Positions 1 through 9,361 of a stretch of 64,000 bases of DNA are shown here, one piece after another. Where the stretch lies: NCBI GenBank assembly GCA_049516835.1, contig JBEKSR010000007.1, forward strand, positions 1 through 64,000, given 5' to 3'. The translations under genes and the position numbers were made by a program. The notes beneath the pieces are model-generated. The model saw nothing but the letters and a program-made list of their open reading frames with translations. It did not search any database and had not been told where the DNA came from. Each line of letters starts with the position of its first letter. Position 1 is the stretch's first letter. The stretch is from Fen-178 sp049516835. Lineage in GTDB: Bacteria > Acidobacteriota > Terriglobia > Bryobacterales > Bryobacteraceae.

Positions 1-55
1 ACTGGCGGGTCTGGTTGGCGCGTTGGATGAGTTGGACTTTGGAGAGGTAACCCAT
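1..55 (-). CDS. 5' end of a small protein, possibly AbrB-like (partial)
   Basis: An ATG on the minus strand at 55-53 opens a frame that runs off the window and reads MGYLSKVQLIQRANQTRQ. I recall similar N-termini in small AbrB-like proteins found next to transposase genes in Acidobacteria, but this is memory of a short stretch and not a domain match. The start is supported by a good promoter directly upstream (positions 62-90) whose predicted transcription start falls at or next to the ATG, so the mRNA may be leaderless. No Shine-Dalgarno sequence is visible. Function is not established. Confidence 0.45.
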   Translation of the reverse strand, partial: MGYLSKVQLIQRANQTRQ

Positions 56-61
56 GAAACG

Positions 62-90
62 ATGATAACACTAGCGTTATCGCTAGTCAA
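62..90 (-). promoter_or_regulatory. Promoter with overlapping palindromic operator
   Basis: On the minus strand a -35 box TTGACT (90-85) and a -10 box TATCAT (67-62) are separated by 17 nt. The spacer is filled by the inverted repeat ACTAGCGTTATCGCTAGT (70-87, perfect 7-bp arms), which overlaps a second near-palindrome GATAAC...GTTATC (64-81). A DNA-binding protein on this site would block RNA polymerase, so autoregulation by the downstream AbrB-like product is a reasonable inference. Confidence 0.6.
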
Positions 91-115
91 GAGAAATGAT
101 TGATTTTTTCTCACG

Positions 116-273
116 ACCGCAGAGGCGCAGAGGAAGACAAGGGAAAGAAAGGAGCACTCGGTCCATGAGGATGGCGCATCTTCCCCGGGTTGTAGAGAGC
201 GCGGAGGAGGCAGAGAGCGCAGAGAACTGCATTGACGTTTTGGCTTTCCTCAACGTCTCTGCGTCTCTCCGGT
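116..273. repeat. Short element bounded by imperfect inverted repeats
   Basis: The 17-nt ends at 116-132 and 257-273 match as inverted repeats at 15 of 17 positions (CTCTGCGYCTCT core). The enclosed 125 bp are purine-rich with several GCAGAG units and no convincing reading frame. It may be a decayed miniature element. Nothing else is recognisable between 91 and 383. Confidence 0.35.
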
Positions 274-383
274 GAAGAGCTGTCAAGTGATGCGGTAAAC
301 TGGAAGTGATCCGGGGGGCAGCGAGCGTGAAGTTTTTCCTCGATACCGCAAACCTGGACGAAGGCGGGTAAGCCGTTCCTCAA

Positions 384-788
384 ATGCCGCGTGTTTTAGG
401 TCTGTCATGGGCGGTCGCGGAGGCAGTTTTGCTGGCGCTGGCCGTGGCGCTCGTGGTGCTGGGCGCACTCATTGGATACCGGGCGTGGAAGCGTTCGCGC
501 ATCGCGCCGGAGGAACGAGAGCGGCGCCGCCGGTCGGCCCTGGTGGCTCACGGCAAAATGAGCGACGCCATGCTGGTGGAGATTCGCGACGATCTCCTGT
601 TCTACTCGTACGGCGTTCGCGGAGTGGAGTACACCGCGTCGCAGGATGTCTCGATGCTGAAGCAGTGTATGCCGCCCGATTTCTCGACGATCGACGCGGT
701 TTCCGTGAAATACGACCCCAGGAACCCGGCCAATTCCATCGTGCTGGCGGAACAATGGAGCGGGTTGCGGGCTAGTAAAGTGGTATGA
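384..788 (+). CDS. Single-pass membrane protein of unknown function
   Basis: 134 residues. A hydrophobic segment at about residues 9-31 is followed by a very basic stretch (YRAWKRSR...ERERRRR), predicting one N-terminal membrane helix with the soluble C-terminal 85 residues in the cytoplasm. I do not recognise a family. The stop codon overlaps an ATG of the next reading frame (ATGA, 785-788), but the better start of that downstream gene is the GTG at 815. There is no strong ribosome binding site before 384, so its start is uncertain. Its placement suggests co-transcription with the NHL-repeat protein. Confidence 0.55.
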   Translation: MPRVLGLSWAVAEAVLLALAVALVVLGALIGYRAWKRSRIAPEERERRRRSALVAHGKMSDAMLVEIRDDLLFYSYGVRGVEYTASQDVSMLKQCMPPDFSTIDAVSVKYDPRNPANSIVLAEQWSGLRASKVV

Positions 789-814
789 GCGGGGAGAGAA
801 ACTGGAGATCACAA

Positions 815-2638
815 GTGAAACACCGCGTCTTCAACCGAACTGCCTTCGTCTTCGCCGTAGGCGTCGCATCCATTTTCGCGCCGGCTTTGTGCCAGGCGCC
901 GGCGCCGGCATACACCATCACGACGTTCGCCGGCAACAATACCGGCGGTTTCGCGGGAGATGCGGGCGCGGCGACCGGCGCCGAGCTCAACAACCCTTTG
1001 GGCATGGCGCTGGACTCTTCGGGTCACCTCTACATCGCCGACTCCAGCAACCACCGGGTCCGCGAGGTGGCGGGTGGCACGATCTCGACAGTAGCCGGCA
1101 ACGGTACCGCCGGTTACACGGGGGACTCGGCGGCGGCCACCAGCGCCGAGCTGGACGTTCCGTCCGGCGTGGCGGTGGACTCTTCGGGCACTCTCTACAT
1201 CGCGGACACCAGCAACGAAGTGATCCGCAAGGTGGCCGGTACCACCATCACGACGTACGCGGGCAACAATTCTCTCGGTAAGGGTGGCACTGGGGATCAT
1301 GGCCTGGCCACCAGCGCGCAGCTCGACACCCCCACGGGCCTGGCCCTGGATGCCGCGGGCAACCTCTACATTGCGGACAGCGGGAACAACTGGATCCGCA
1401 TAGTGACGAAGTCGAGCGGCATCATCACGACGCTCTCCACCGGCAGCGCCACTCTGAAGTCGCCTAAGGGTGTGGCGGTGGACGCCGCCGGCAACGTTTA
1501 CATCGCGGACACCAACAATAGCCGCGTTCTCAAAGTGACGCCAAGCGGCTCGATCACCAAGACCACGACGGTGGCCGGCACCAGTGTGATTGGTTCTAGC
1601 GGCGACGGAGGCCCGGCTACCAGCGCGCAACTGAATTACCCTTACGGCGTGGCGGTGGATGCCGCCGGCAACCTCTATATCGCGGATACCAATAACCAGC
1701 GGATTCGCAGGGTGTCGGCGGCGACTGGCACGATCACGACGGTGGCCGGCACCGGGCGTTCCGGTTATACGGGAGATGGAGGCTTTTCCACTAGCGCCCA
1801 ACTATCGTTCCCGCGGGGCATATTGGTGGATGCCTCCGGTAATATCTACATCTCGGATGCCCAGAACAACGTGATTCGCCTGATGACGCCCGCCCCGCCC
1901 GCCATCGGCGGAGTGATTACCGCGAGTCAATTCGGAGGTCTGACGTCGATTGCGCCGGGGGCGTGGATCGAGATCTACGGATCGAACCTGGCGGCCGACT
2001 CGCTGGATTGGAGCGGCGCCTTCAACGGCGTGAATGCCCCCACTTCACTCGACGGAACCACCGTGACCATCGGCGGCCAGGCCGCTTTCATCGCCTACGC
2101 CGGCCCGGTCCAGGTGAATGCGCAGGCGCCGTCGAACGTCGGGACCGGCCGGCAGCAGATCACGGTGACCACCGCAGTGGGAACCAGCGCCCCATATACC
2201 GTCACCGTGAACCCGACCGCGGCGGGCATGTTAGCCCCGGGATATCTGAATATCGGGGGAGTGCAATATGTGGGGGCCCTGTTTCCCGACTTCCAGACCT
2301 TTGTTGCGCCGCCCGGCGCCGTTTCGGGATACGCCTCGCGGCGGGCCAAACCGGGGGACGTGATCGTCATCTTTGGCATCGGATTTGGCCCCGTGACTCC
2401 CAACATTCTCGCGGGCCAGATCCCCCAGGGTAACAGTACCCTGACGCTGCCCTTGCAGATCTACTTCGGGTCGGCTCCGGCCACGCTCCAGTACTGGGGA
2501 TTGGCGCCAGGCCTGGTGGGTGTGTACCAGCTCAACGTGGTGGTGCCGAACGTCGCGGCCAGCGACGCGGTGCCGGTGACGTTCACTCTGGGTGGCGTGA
2601 GCGGGACGCAGACGTTGTACACCGCCGTCGGGAACTGA
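815..2638 (+). CDS. Secreted NHL-repeat protein with TIGR03437 C-terminal domain
   Basis: 607 residues from the GTG at 815, chosen because GGAGA lies 7 nt upstream and translation then begins with a clean signal peptide (cleavage near ALCQA). An upstream in-frame ATG at 785 would add ten hydrophilic residues. Residues about 35-355 hold at least five NHL-type blades with the repeating pattern P-x-G-[VM]-A-[VL]-D-x-x-G-x-[LV]-Y-I-A-D-[ST]-x-N, so a beta-propeller is expected. Residues about 365-607 match TIGR03437, with an IYGSNL motif near the start and GFGPV near the end. Such proteins are exported and probably bind a ligand at the surface; no enzymatic residues are evident. It follows the membrane protein at 384 and ends before a composite palindromic repeat. 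Confidence 0.88.
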   Translation: MKHRVFNRTAFVFAVGVASIFAPALCQAPAPAYTITTFAGNNTGGFAGDAGAATGAELNNPLGMALDSSGHLYIADSSNHRVREVAGGTISTVAGNGTAGYTGDSAAATSAELDVPSGVAVDSSGTLYIADTSNEVIRKVAGTTITTYAGNNSLGKGGTGDHGLATSAQLDTPTGLALDAAGNLYIADSGNNWIRIVTKSSGIITTLSTGSATLKSPKGVAVDAAGNVYIADTNNSRVLKVTPSGSITKTTTVAGTSVIGSSGDGGPATSAQLNYPYGVAVDAAGNLYIADTNNQRIRRVSAATGTITTVAGTGRSGYTGDGGFSTSAQLSFPRGILVDASGNIYISDAQNNVIRLMTPAPPAIGGVITASQFGGLTSIAPGAWIEIYGSNLAADSLDWSGAFNGVNAPTSLDGTTVTIGGQAAFIAYAGPVQVNAQAPSNVGTGRQQITVTTAVGTSAPYTVTVNPTAAGMLAPGYLNIGGVQYVGALFPDFQTFVAPPGAVSGYASRRAKPGDVIVIFGIGFGPVTPNILAGQIPQGNSTLTLPLQIYFGSAPATLQYWGLAPGLVGVYQLNVVVPNVAASDAVPVTFTLGGVSGTQTLYTAVGN

Positions 2639-2642
2639 ACGC

Positions 2643-2742
2643 GTGGGGCAGCCAATCCTGGCTGCAGCCGGCTTTCAGCCGGCGACTGCGGCTCCGAAGA
2701 AGGCCGCCTGAAAGGCGGCTGCGGGCAAGATTGCCCGCCCCA
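2643..2742. repeat. Composite palindromic element of the GTGGGGC family
   Basis: Outer arms GTGGGGC (start) and GCCCCAC (end) enclose four small hairpins in a row: CAGCC/GGCTG, GCCGGC/GCCGGC, GCCGCC/GGCGGC and GGGCAA/TTGCCC. The whole unit could extrude as a cruciform or fold into a branched RNA. It lies between the NHL protein and the tricorn-like protease and could also stop transcription. Simpler versions recur through the window. Confidence 0.7.
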
Positions 2743-2800
2743 CAACAAAGACGCGAGTGCCCGCCCTGGGGGGCTGCTACAATTTCGGATCGGAGGTTTC

Positions 2801-5800
2801 ATGCGGTCCTCAGTGCTCACAATCGTCCTGTTGGCGGTGGCCGCCCCTGGCTGGCCGCAACCGCAAAACCGGGGGTATTATCGCTTCCCCGCAATCTACG
2901 GCCAAAACGTCGTGTTTACCGCGGAGGGAGACCTCTGGGAAGCTGGCATCGAAGGCGGGATGGCGCGCCGTTTGACGACGCACCCCGGCGAAGAGATGCA
3001 CGCCGCGTTCTCGCCGGACGGGAAGACCATCGCGTTTTCGGCGAATTACGAAGGTCCGACGGAAGTTTACACCATGCCGGCCACGGGCGGCCTGCCATCA
3101 CGCCGCACCTTTGAGGGCAATGCCAACGTGGTGGGCTGGACCCCAGACGGAAAGATTCTCTATTCCACGCGGCGGTACTCGACGCTGCCCGACACGCAAC
3201 TGGCGACCATCGATTCCGAGAACCGCGTGGAGCTGATTCCGCTGAGCCAGGCGGCGCAGGGCAGCTACGACAGGACCGGAGCCACCCTGTTCTTTACGCG
3301 CCTCCCGTTCCAGGGGAGCTACGCCAAGCGGTACCAGGGCGGGACAGCGCAGAATGTCTGGAAATACGCCGCGGGGCGCGAAGCGGCGCCGCTCACCGCG
3401 GACTTTGCCGGGACCAGCAAGGACGCTATGTGGTGGAACGGCCGCGTCTACTTTCTTTCGGACCGCGACGGGACCATGAACCTGTGGTCGATGGACGAGA
3501 ACGGGAAGAGCCTGAGACAGCACACCAGGCACCAGGGCTGGGACCTGAAGAACCCCTCGCTCGGGCAGGGACGCATCGTTTACCAGATGGGCGCCGATCT
3601 CCGCCTGTACGACATCGCTTCGGGCGCCGAGAAGGCCGTTCCGATCGAGCTCGCTTCCGATTTCGACCACTTGCGCGAACACTGGATCACGAATCCCATG
3701 GAGTACGCGACTTCCGCGCACATCGCGCCGGACGGCAGCAGCGTGGTGCTGACGTCGCGCGGGCGCGCCTTCGTGGCGCCGCTGAAGGGCCGGTTTGTGG
3801 ATGTGGCGGCGCATAAACCGGGGCGCTACCGGGATGCGCGGTTCATGCCGGACGGCAAGTCTCTGCTGATCCTTTCCACGGAAAGCGGGGAGGTGGAGTT
3901 GTGGAAGGTCCCGGCCAACGGGACGGGCACGGGCGAACGGCTCACGACCGACGGCAAAGTGCTCCGGTGGGACGGGGTTCCCTCGCCGGACGGCAAGTGG
4001 ATCGCCCACCAGGACAAGGATAATCAGCTCTGGCTGCTGGATACGGCCACCAAGACACAGAAGCGGATCGCCACGCTGGAATCGTCTTTCGATTCCAACC
4101 CGCAGTTCGAGAACCTGAGTTGGTCGCCCGACAGCTTGTGGCTGACGTACGCGCAGACGCTGCCGAACCTGCTTTCGCAAATCGTACTCTACAACGTGGA
4201 GACGGGGGCCTTCACGCCGCTCACTACCGACCGGTACGACAGCGATTGGGCAGCCTGGAGTCCCGATGGGAAGTGGATCTATTTTGTATCCGACCGCGCG
4301 TTGAAATCGACGGTGCCGGCGCCATGGGGATCGCGCCAGCCGGAGCCGCACTTCGATCATGCCAACAAGATCTATATGTTGGCGCTGAAAAAAGGGCTGC
4401 GGTCTCCGTTTGAGCCGGCCGATGAACTGCACCCCGATAAGAAGGATGAGCCCGTCAAGCCCGCTGCCGACGCGGCCAAGCCCGCCGAAGCCAAGGTGGA
4501 AAAGGTGGAGATCGACCTCTACGGAATTGCGGCGCGGCTGCAGGAGGTCCCCGTTCCTCCCGGCAATTACAACAACCTGGCGGTGGCCGGAAAGCGGCTC
4601 TGCTGGATCGACGCGAACGCCGAGGACCGCCAAGAGAGCGTGCTCCAGTGCCTGGACATCGCCAACAAGGGCGACAAGCCCGACACCCTGCTCGAAGGCG
4701 TGAACGGTCTCGAAGTGTCGGCCGACGGCAAGAAAATGCTGATCGCACGCCAGCAGAACGAACTGCTGATTGTGGACGCCGCCGTGAAAGGGGCCGCGCT
4801 GAAGGACCCGAAAACGCTCGCCGACAGCCAGGTGGATCTGAAAAACTGGACGTTCTCGGTGATCCCCAGCGACGAATTCCGCGAGGCGTTCCTGGACGCC
4901 TGGCGGCTGCACCGCGACTATTTCTACGACCGCAACATGCACGGCGTCGACTGGGCGGCCATGCGCGATAAGTATGGGGAACTGGTGGGCCGCGTGCGCG
5001 ACCGCGAAGAACTGAGCGATCTGATCGCGGAGATGGTGAGCGAGCTTTCCGCGCTGCACGCGTCGGTCTCCGGGGGCGATATCCGCAGAGGGCCGGACCA
5101 GGTGGCGCTGGCGGCGCTGGGGGCGCGCCTGGTTCGCGATGCGAAGGCCGGAGGCTACCTGGTCGAGCACATTTATCAATCCGACCCGGACCGTCCCGAC
5201 CGCAAGTCGCCGCTGGCGCAGCCCGGCGTGGACATTGCCGAGGGCGACCTTCTATTGGCGGTCAACGGCCGCGATGCGCTGTCGGCCGCCGATCCGGCGG
5301 AACTGTTGCGCAACCAGGCGGGCAAGCAGGTGCTGATGCGTGTGCGCCCAAAAGACAAGACCGAGCCGCGCGACGTCATCGTGAAGCCGGTTACGGTGCA
5401 GCAGGAAGCCGACCTGCGTTACGCCGAATGGGAGTACACGCGGCGGCTGGCAGTGGACCAGGCATCCGCCGGGAAGATCGGCTACGTGCATCTGCGCGCC
5501 ATGGGAGCCAGCGATATCAGCCAGTGGGTCGAGCAGTACATCCCGGTCTTCACGCGCGACGGCCTGATTATCGATGTCCGTCACAATGGGGGCGGCAACA
5601 TCGATAGCTGGATTCTCGACAAGCTGCTGCGCAAGGCGTGGATGTATTGGCAGTCGCGAACGGGCAAGCCTTACTGGAACATGCAGCAGGCGTTCCGCGG
5701 CCACATGGTGGTGCTGTGCGATGAGCGGACCGGGTCGGATGGCGAGGCTTTCACCGAAGGGTTCCGCCGGCTGGGGCTGGGCCGGGTGATCGGGACGCGC

Positions 5801-6100
5801 ACCTGGGGCGGAGAGATCTGGCTCTCCGCCGGCAATCGCCTGGCGGACCGCGGAATCGCCACGGCGGCCGAGAACGGCGTCTTCGGCCCCGACCACAAGT
5901 GGCTGATCGAGGGCCACGGCGTGGATCCGGATGTGGTAGTGGACAATCTTCCGCACGCGACGTTCGAGGGCCAGGACGCGCAGTTGGAAGCGGCCATCGA
6001 ATATCTGAAGACCGAGATCCGGCAGAAGCCCATCGAGCAGCCCGTGCCGCCGAAGTATCCGGACAAATCCTTCAAGTACCCGGCGGAGGCGGTGCGCTGA
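2801..6100 (+). CDS. Tricorn-like S41 family serine protease
   Basis: 1099 residues; the start has GGAGG 5 nt upstream and encodes a signal peptide (cleavage near GWPQP). Residues about 25-600 contain repeated TolB/WD40-like blades (FSPDGKTIAF, WTPDGKILYS, WSPDGKWIYF). A PDZ domain lies near residues 780-860 (VDIAEGDLLLAVNG) and an S41 catalytic domain near 880-1070, with GLIIDVRHNGGG and TGSDGEAF, where the Ser near residue 978 is the likely nucleophile. This order (propellers, PDZ, S41) is that of tricorn protease, which degrades peptides released by other proteases. Here it is predicted to be exported. A TACAAT -10 box occurs at 2778-2783. Length is typical for bacterial tricorn homologues. 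Confidence 0.92.
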   Translation: MRSSVLTIVLLAVAAPGWPQPQNRGYYRFPAIYGQNVVFTAEGDLWEAGIEGGMARRLTTHPGEEMHAAFSPDGKTIAFSANYEGPTEVYTMPATGGLPSRRTFEGNANVVGWTPDGKILYSTRRYSTLPDTQLATIDSENRVELIPLSQAAQGSYDRTGATLFFTRLPFQGSYAKRYQGGTAQNVWKYAAGREAAPLTADFAGTSKDAMWWNGRVYFLSDRDGTMNLWSMDENGKSLRQHTRHQGWDLKNPSLGQGRIVYQMGADLRLYDIASGAEKAVPIELASDFDHLREHWITNPMEYATSAHIAPDGSSVVLTSRGRAFVAPLKGRFVDVAAHKPGRYRDARFMPDGKSLLILSTESGEVELWKVPANGTGTGERLTTDGKVLRWDGVPSPDGKWIAHQDKDNQLWLLDTATKTQKRIATLESSFDSNPQFENLSWSPDSLWLTYAQTLPNLLSQIVLYNVETGAFTPLTTDRYDSDWAAWSPDGKWIYFVSDRALKSTVPAPWGSRQPEPHFDHANKIYMLALKKGLRSPFEPADELHPDKKDEPVKPAADAAKPAEAKVEKVEIDLYGIAARLQEVPVPPGNYNNLAVAGKRLCWIDANAEDRQESVLQCLDIANKGDKPDTLLEGVNGLEVSADGKKMLIARQQNELLIVDAAVKGAALKDPKTLADSQVDLKNWTFSVIPSDEFREAFLDAWRLHRDYFYDRNMHGVDWAAMRDKYGELVGRVRDREELSDLIAEMVSELSALHASVSGGDIRRGPDQVALAALGARLVRDAKAGGYLVEHIYQSDPDRPDRKSPLAQPGVDIAEGDLLLAVNGRDALSAADPAELLRNQAGKQVLMRVRPKDKTEPRDVIVKPVTVQQEADLRYAEWEYTRRLAVDQASAGKIGYVHLRAMGASDISQWVEQYIPVFTRDGLIIDVRHNGGGNIDSWILDKLLRKAWMYWQSRTGKPYWNMQQAFRGHMVVLCDERTGSDGEAFTEGFRRLGLGRVIGTRTWGGEIWLSAGNRLADRGIATAAENGVFGPDHKWLIEGHGVDPDVVVDNLPHATFEGQDAQLEAAIEYLKTEIRQKPIEQPVPPKYPDKSFKYPAEAVR

Positions 6101-6106
6101 AGTCTT

Positions 6107-6135
6107 GGTGGGGCAGGCAGGCGGTTCCGCCTGCC
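6107..6135. repeat. GTGGGGC-family hairpin downstream of the tricorn-like gene
   Basis: GTGGGGCA is followed by GGCAGGCGG (6116-6124), TT and CCGCCTGCC (6127-6135), a perfect 9-bp stem. There is no U-tract, so terminator function is possible but not certain. Confidence 0.65.
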
Positions 6136-6201
6136 TTCGGACGCGGTTGTCTGGGGCGGCGGTGTTGACAGCCCAGCCCCCACCCGCTATGCTTCCCTCG
6201 G

Positions 6202-6552
6202 ATGACTGCACTTGTGAGAATTCGACGCAGCGGCCAGGTTACCCTTCCCAGCCGCCTTCGCTTCGCCGCAGGCGTGGTTGAAGGCGACCTCATCGAAGCA
6301 TCCGTCAAACGTGGCAGAATCATTCTCACCCCAAAACCCGTCATAGATCGCTCTAAGTTCCCCGCCGCCGACGACGAGTACACACCCGAGCAACGCCGCA
6401 TCATCGACGCCAGTCTGGCCAAGTCCGCGGAGGATATCAGAGCGGGTCGCCTCCACGGTCCGTTTGAGACCCATGAAGAGATGTTGCAGTTTCTCCACCA
6501 CCACTCCAGGAAGTCCCGAGGGAAAGTGAGCACCCAACCCAGGACTCGTTGA
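6202..6552 (+). CDS. Orphan AbrB/MazE-like DNA-binding protein
   Basis: 116 residues. The first 45 residues (IRRSGQVTLPSRLR...GDLIEASVKRGRIILTPK) have the SpoVT/AbrB swapped-hairpin pattern typical of MazE/VapB antitoxins. Residues 50-116 form a less conserved tail with EEMLQFLHHHSRK, where an antitoxin would contact its toxin. No toxin gene follows: after a hairpin, guaB begins. It is either a stand-alone regulator or an antitoxin that lost its partner. The family is recognised from the motif only. Confidence 0.7.
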   Translation: MTALVRIRRSGQVTLPSRLRFAAGVVEGDLIEASVKRGRIILTPKPVIDRSKFPAADDEYTPEQRRIIDASLAKSAEDIRAGRLHGPFETHEEMLQFLHHHSRKSRGKVSTQPRTR

Positions 6553-6577
6553 AGCGGGGTGCGCCGGACGGGAGCAA

Positions 6578-6598
6578 GCCGGCGGCAAGACCGCCGGC
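6578..6598. terminator. Strong hairpin between the AbrB-like gene and guaB
   Basis: GCCGGCGG (6578-6585), CAAGA loop, CCGCCGGC (6591-6598): a perfect 8-bp GC stem. No T-run follows, so it may instead slow polymerase or protect mRNA ends. Confidence 0.45.
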
Positions 6599-6664
6599 GT
6601 TACCAAGCGGCGGCGCAGCGGACCGATGCGGGGTGGCGGCTACGTTATCATGGGAGGAATCACC

Positions 6665-8119
<1,455 letters not shown>

Positions 8120-8254
8120 TCCCGTGGGCGCCGGAAATTCGGGGACCGATGCGCCCGCGCGGCGCAGGGCCCCAAGTGGGCACCCCCGCGCCTTGGGACA
8201 CCTTGGTCAGTCCCCCGCGCTACAATACTCTCAGATCCTCCTCTCGGAAAGCTT

Positions 8255-9358
8255 ATGGAAACGCTGGCTGAACAGCTTGCCCGCCAGACCCGGGAGGCAG
8301 CCCTGTACCGTCCGCTGGACCGTAACCGGGTGGAATGCTTCGCCTGCGGCCATCGCTGCCCCATCCCGGCGGGCTTCGCGGGGGTATGCAAGGTCCGCTT
8401 CAATCGCGGCGGAAAGCTGTACGCGCCGCACGGCTACGTCAACGCGGTCCATTGCGATCCAATCGAAAAGAAACCGTTCTTCCACGCGCTTCCGGGGACC
8501 CGCGCGCTGAGCTTCGGCATGCTCGGCTGCGACCTGCACTGCGGATACTGCCAGAATTGGGTCTCTTCCCAGGCGCTGCGCGACATTCGTTCGACCCTGG
8601 ATTTTCAGACCATGGCGCCGCGGGAACTGGTGAACCTGGCGCTGCGCTACGGCGCGGCGAGCGTGGTGAGCACCTACAACGAGCCTCTGATCACCGCCGA
8701 GTGGGCCGTGGCGATTTTCCGCGAGGCCAAGGCCGCGGGTCTGGCCACCGGCTTCGTCTCCAATGGCAATGCCACACCCGAGGTGCTGGAATACATCCGC
8801 CCCTGGGTGGACCTGTACAAAGTCGACCTCAAAAGCTTCGACGACCGGCGCTACCACGAGTTGGGAGGCCGCGTCGGGCCGATTCTCGACTCCATCGGCC
8901 GCATCCACAAGCTGGGCTTTTGGCTGGAAGTCGTTACCCTGGTGGTTCCCGGCTTCAACGACTCCGACGCGGAGTTGAAGGAGATCGCGGGATTCCTGGC
9001 CGGCATCTCGCCGGACATTCCCTGGCACGTCACGGCGTTTCACCAGGACTACAAGATGCCGGGACCCGACAACACCCCGCCGGAGACGCTGATTCGCGCG
9101 GCGAGTATCGGGCGCGCGGCGGGTCTCCGCTATGTTTACGCCGGGAACCTGCCCGGTGCGACCGCGGGTTTGGAAAACACTCGCTGCCCTGGATGCGCTG
9201 GCACGCTGATCGAGCGCCGTGGATTCCGGGTGACGAAGAACCGAATATCGGCCGGCGGCCAGTGCCCCGATTGCGGCACGGCGATTCCCGGTGCGTGGGG
9301 AGCGCCCGCCCTGGGTGGGGCATGGTTTAGCTTGCCCGTTTCTGAAACCGATAGCTAA
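8255..9358 (+). CDS. amrS: AmmeMemoRadiSam system radical SAM enzyme
   Basis: 367 residues. The radical SAM cluster motif CDLHCGYC gives ligands Cys92, Cys96 and Cys99. An N-terminal zinc-finger-like CFACGHRCPIPAGFAGVC (residues 28-45) precedes it, and a C-terminal CPGCAGTL...CPDCGTAIPG ribbon follows. This arrangement identifies the AmrS family, related to pyruvate-formate-lyase activases, whose substrate is unknown. The gene is followed after 3 nt by the fused Memo-AMMECR1 gene. The last 15 or so codons (GGAWFSLP...) come from a GTGGGGC-family palindrome, so the natural C-terminus has been altered or extended. A TACAAT -10 box is at 8221-8226. Confidence 0.9.
   Translation: METLAEQLARQTREAALYRPLDRNRVECFACGHRCPIPAGFAGVCKVRFNRGGKLYAPHGYVNAVHCDPIEKKPFFHALPGTRALSFGMLGCDLHCGYCQNWVSSQALRDIRSTLDFQTMAPRELVNLALRYGAASVVSTYNEPLITAEWAVAIFREAKAAGLATGFVSNGNATPEVLEYIRPWVDLYKVDLKSFDDRRYHELGGRVGPILDSIGRIHKLGFWLEVVTLVVPGFNDSDAELKEIAGFLAGISPDIPWHVTAFHQDYKMPGPDNTPPETLIRAASIGRAAGLRYVYAGNLPGATAGLENTRCPGCAGTLIERRGFRVTKNRISAGGQCPDCGTAIPGAWGAPALGGAWFSLPVSETDS
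9315..9337. repeat. GTGGGGC-family repeat inside the amrS 3' end
   Basis: GTGGGGCATGG...TTGCCC, a degenerate member of the palindrome family, read in frame as GGAWFSLP near the C-terminus of AmrS. Confidence 0.7.
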
Positions 9359-9361
9359 GTC

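Noticed and set aside
3098..5179. Long open frame of 693 codons antisense to the tricorn-like protease
   Set aside because: A shadow caused by high GC and codon bias; no domain pattern, Arg/His/Gly/Pro-rich composition, and the sense gene is a clear protease.
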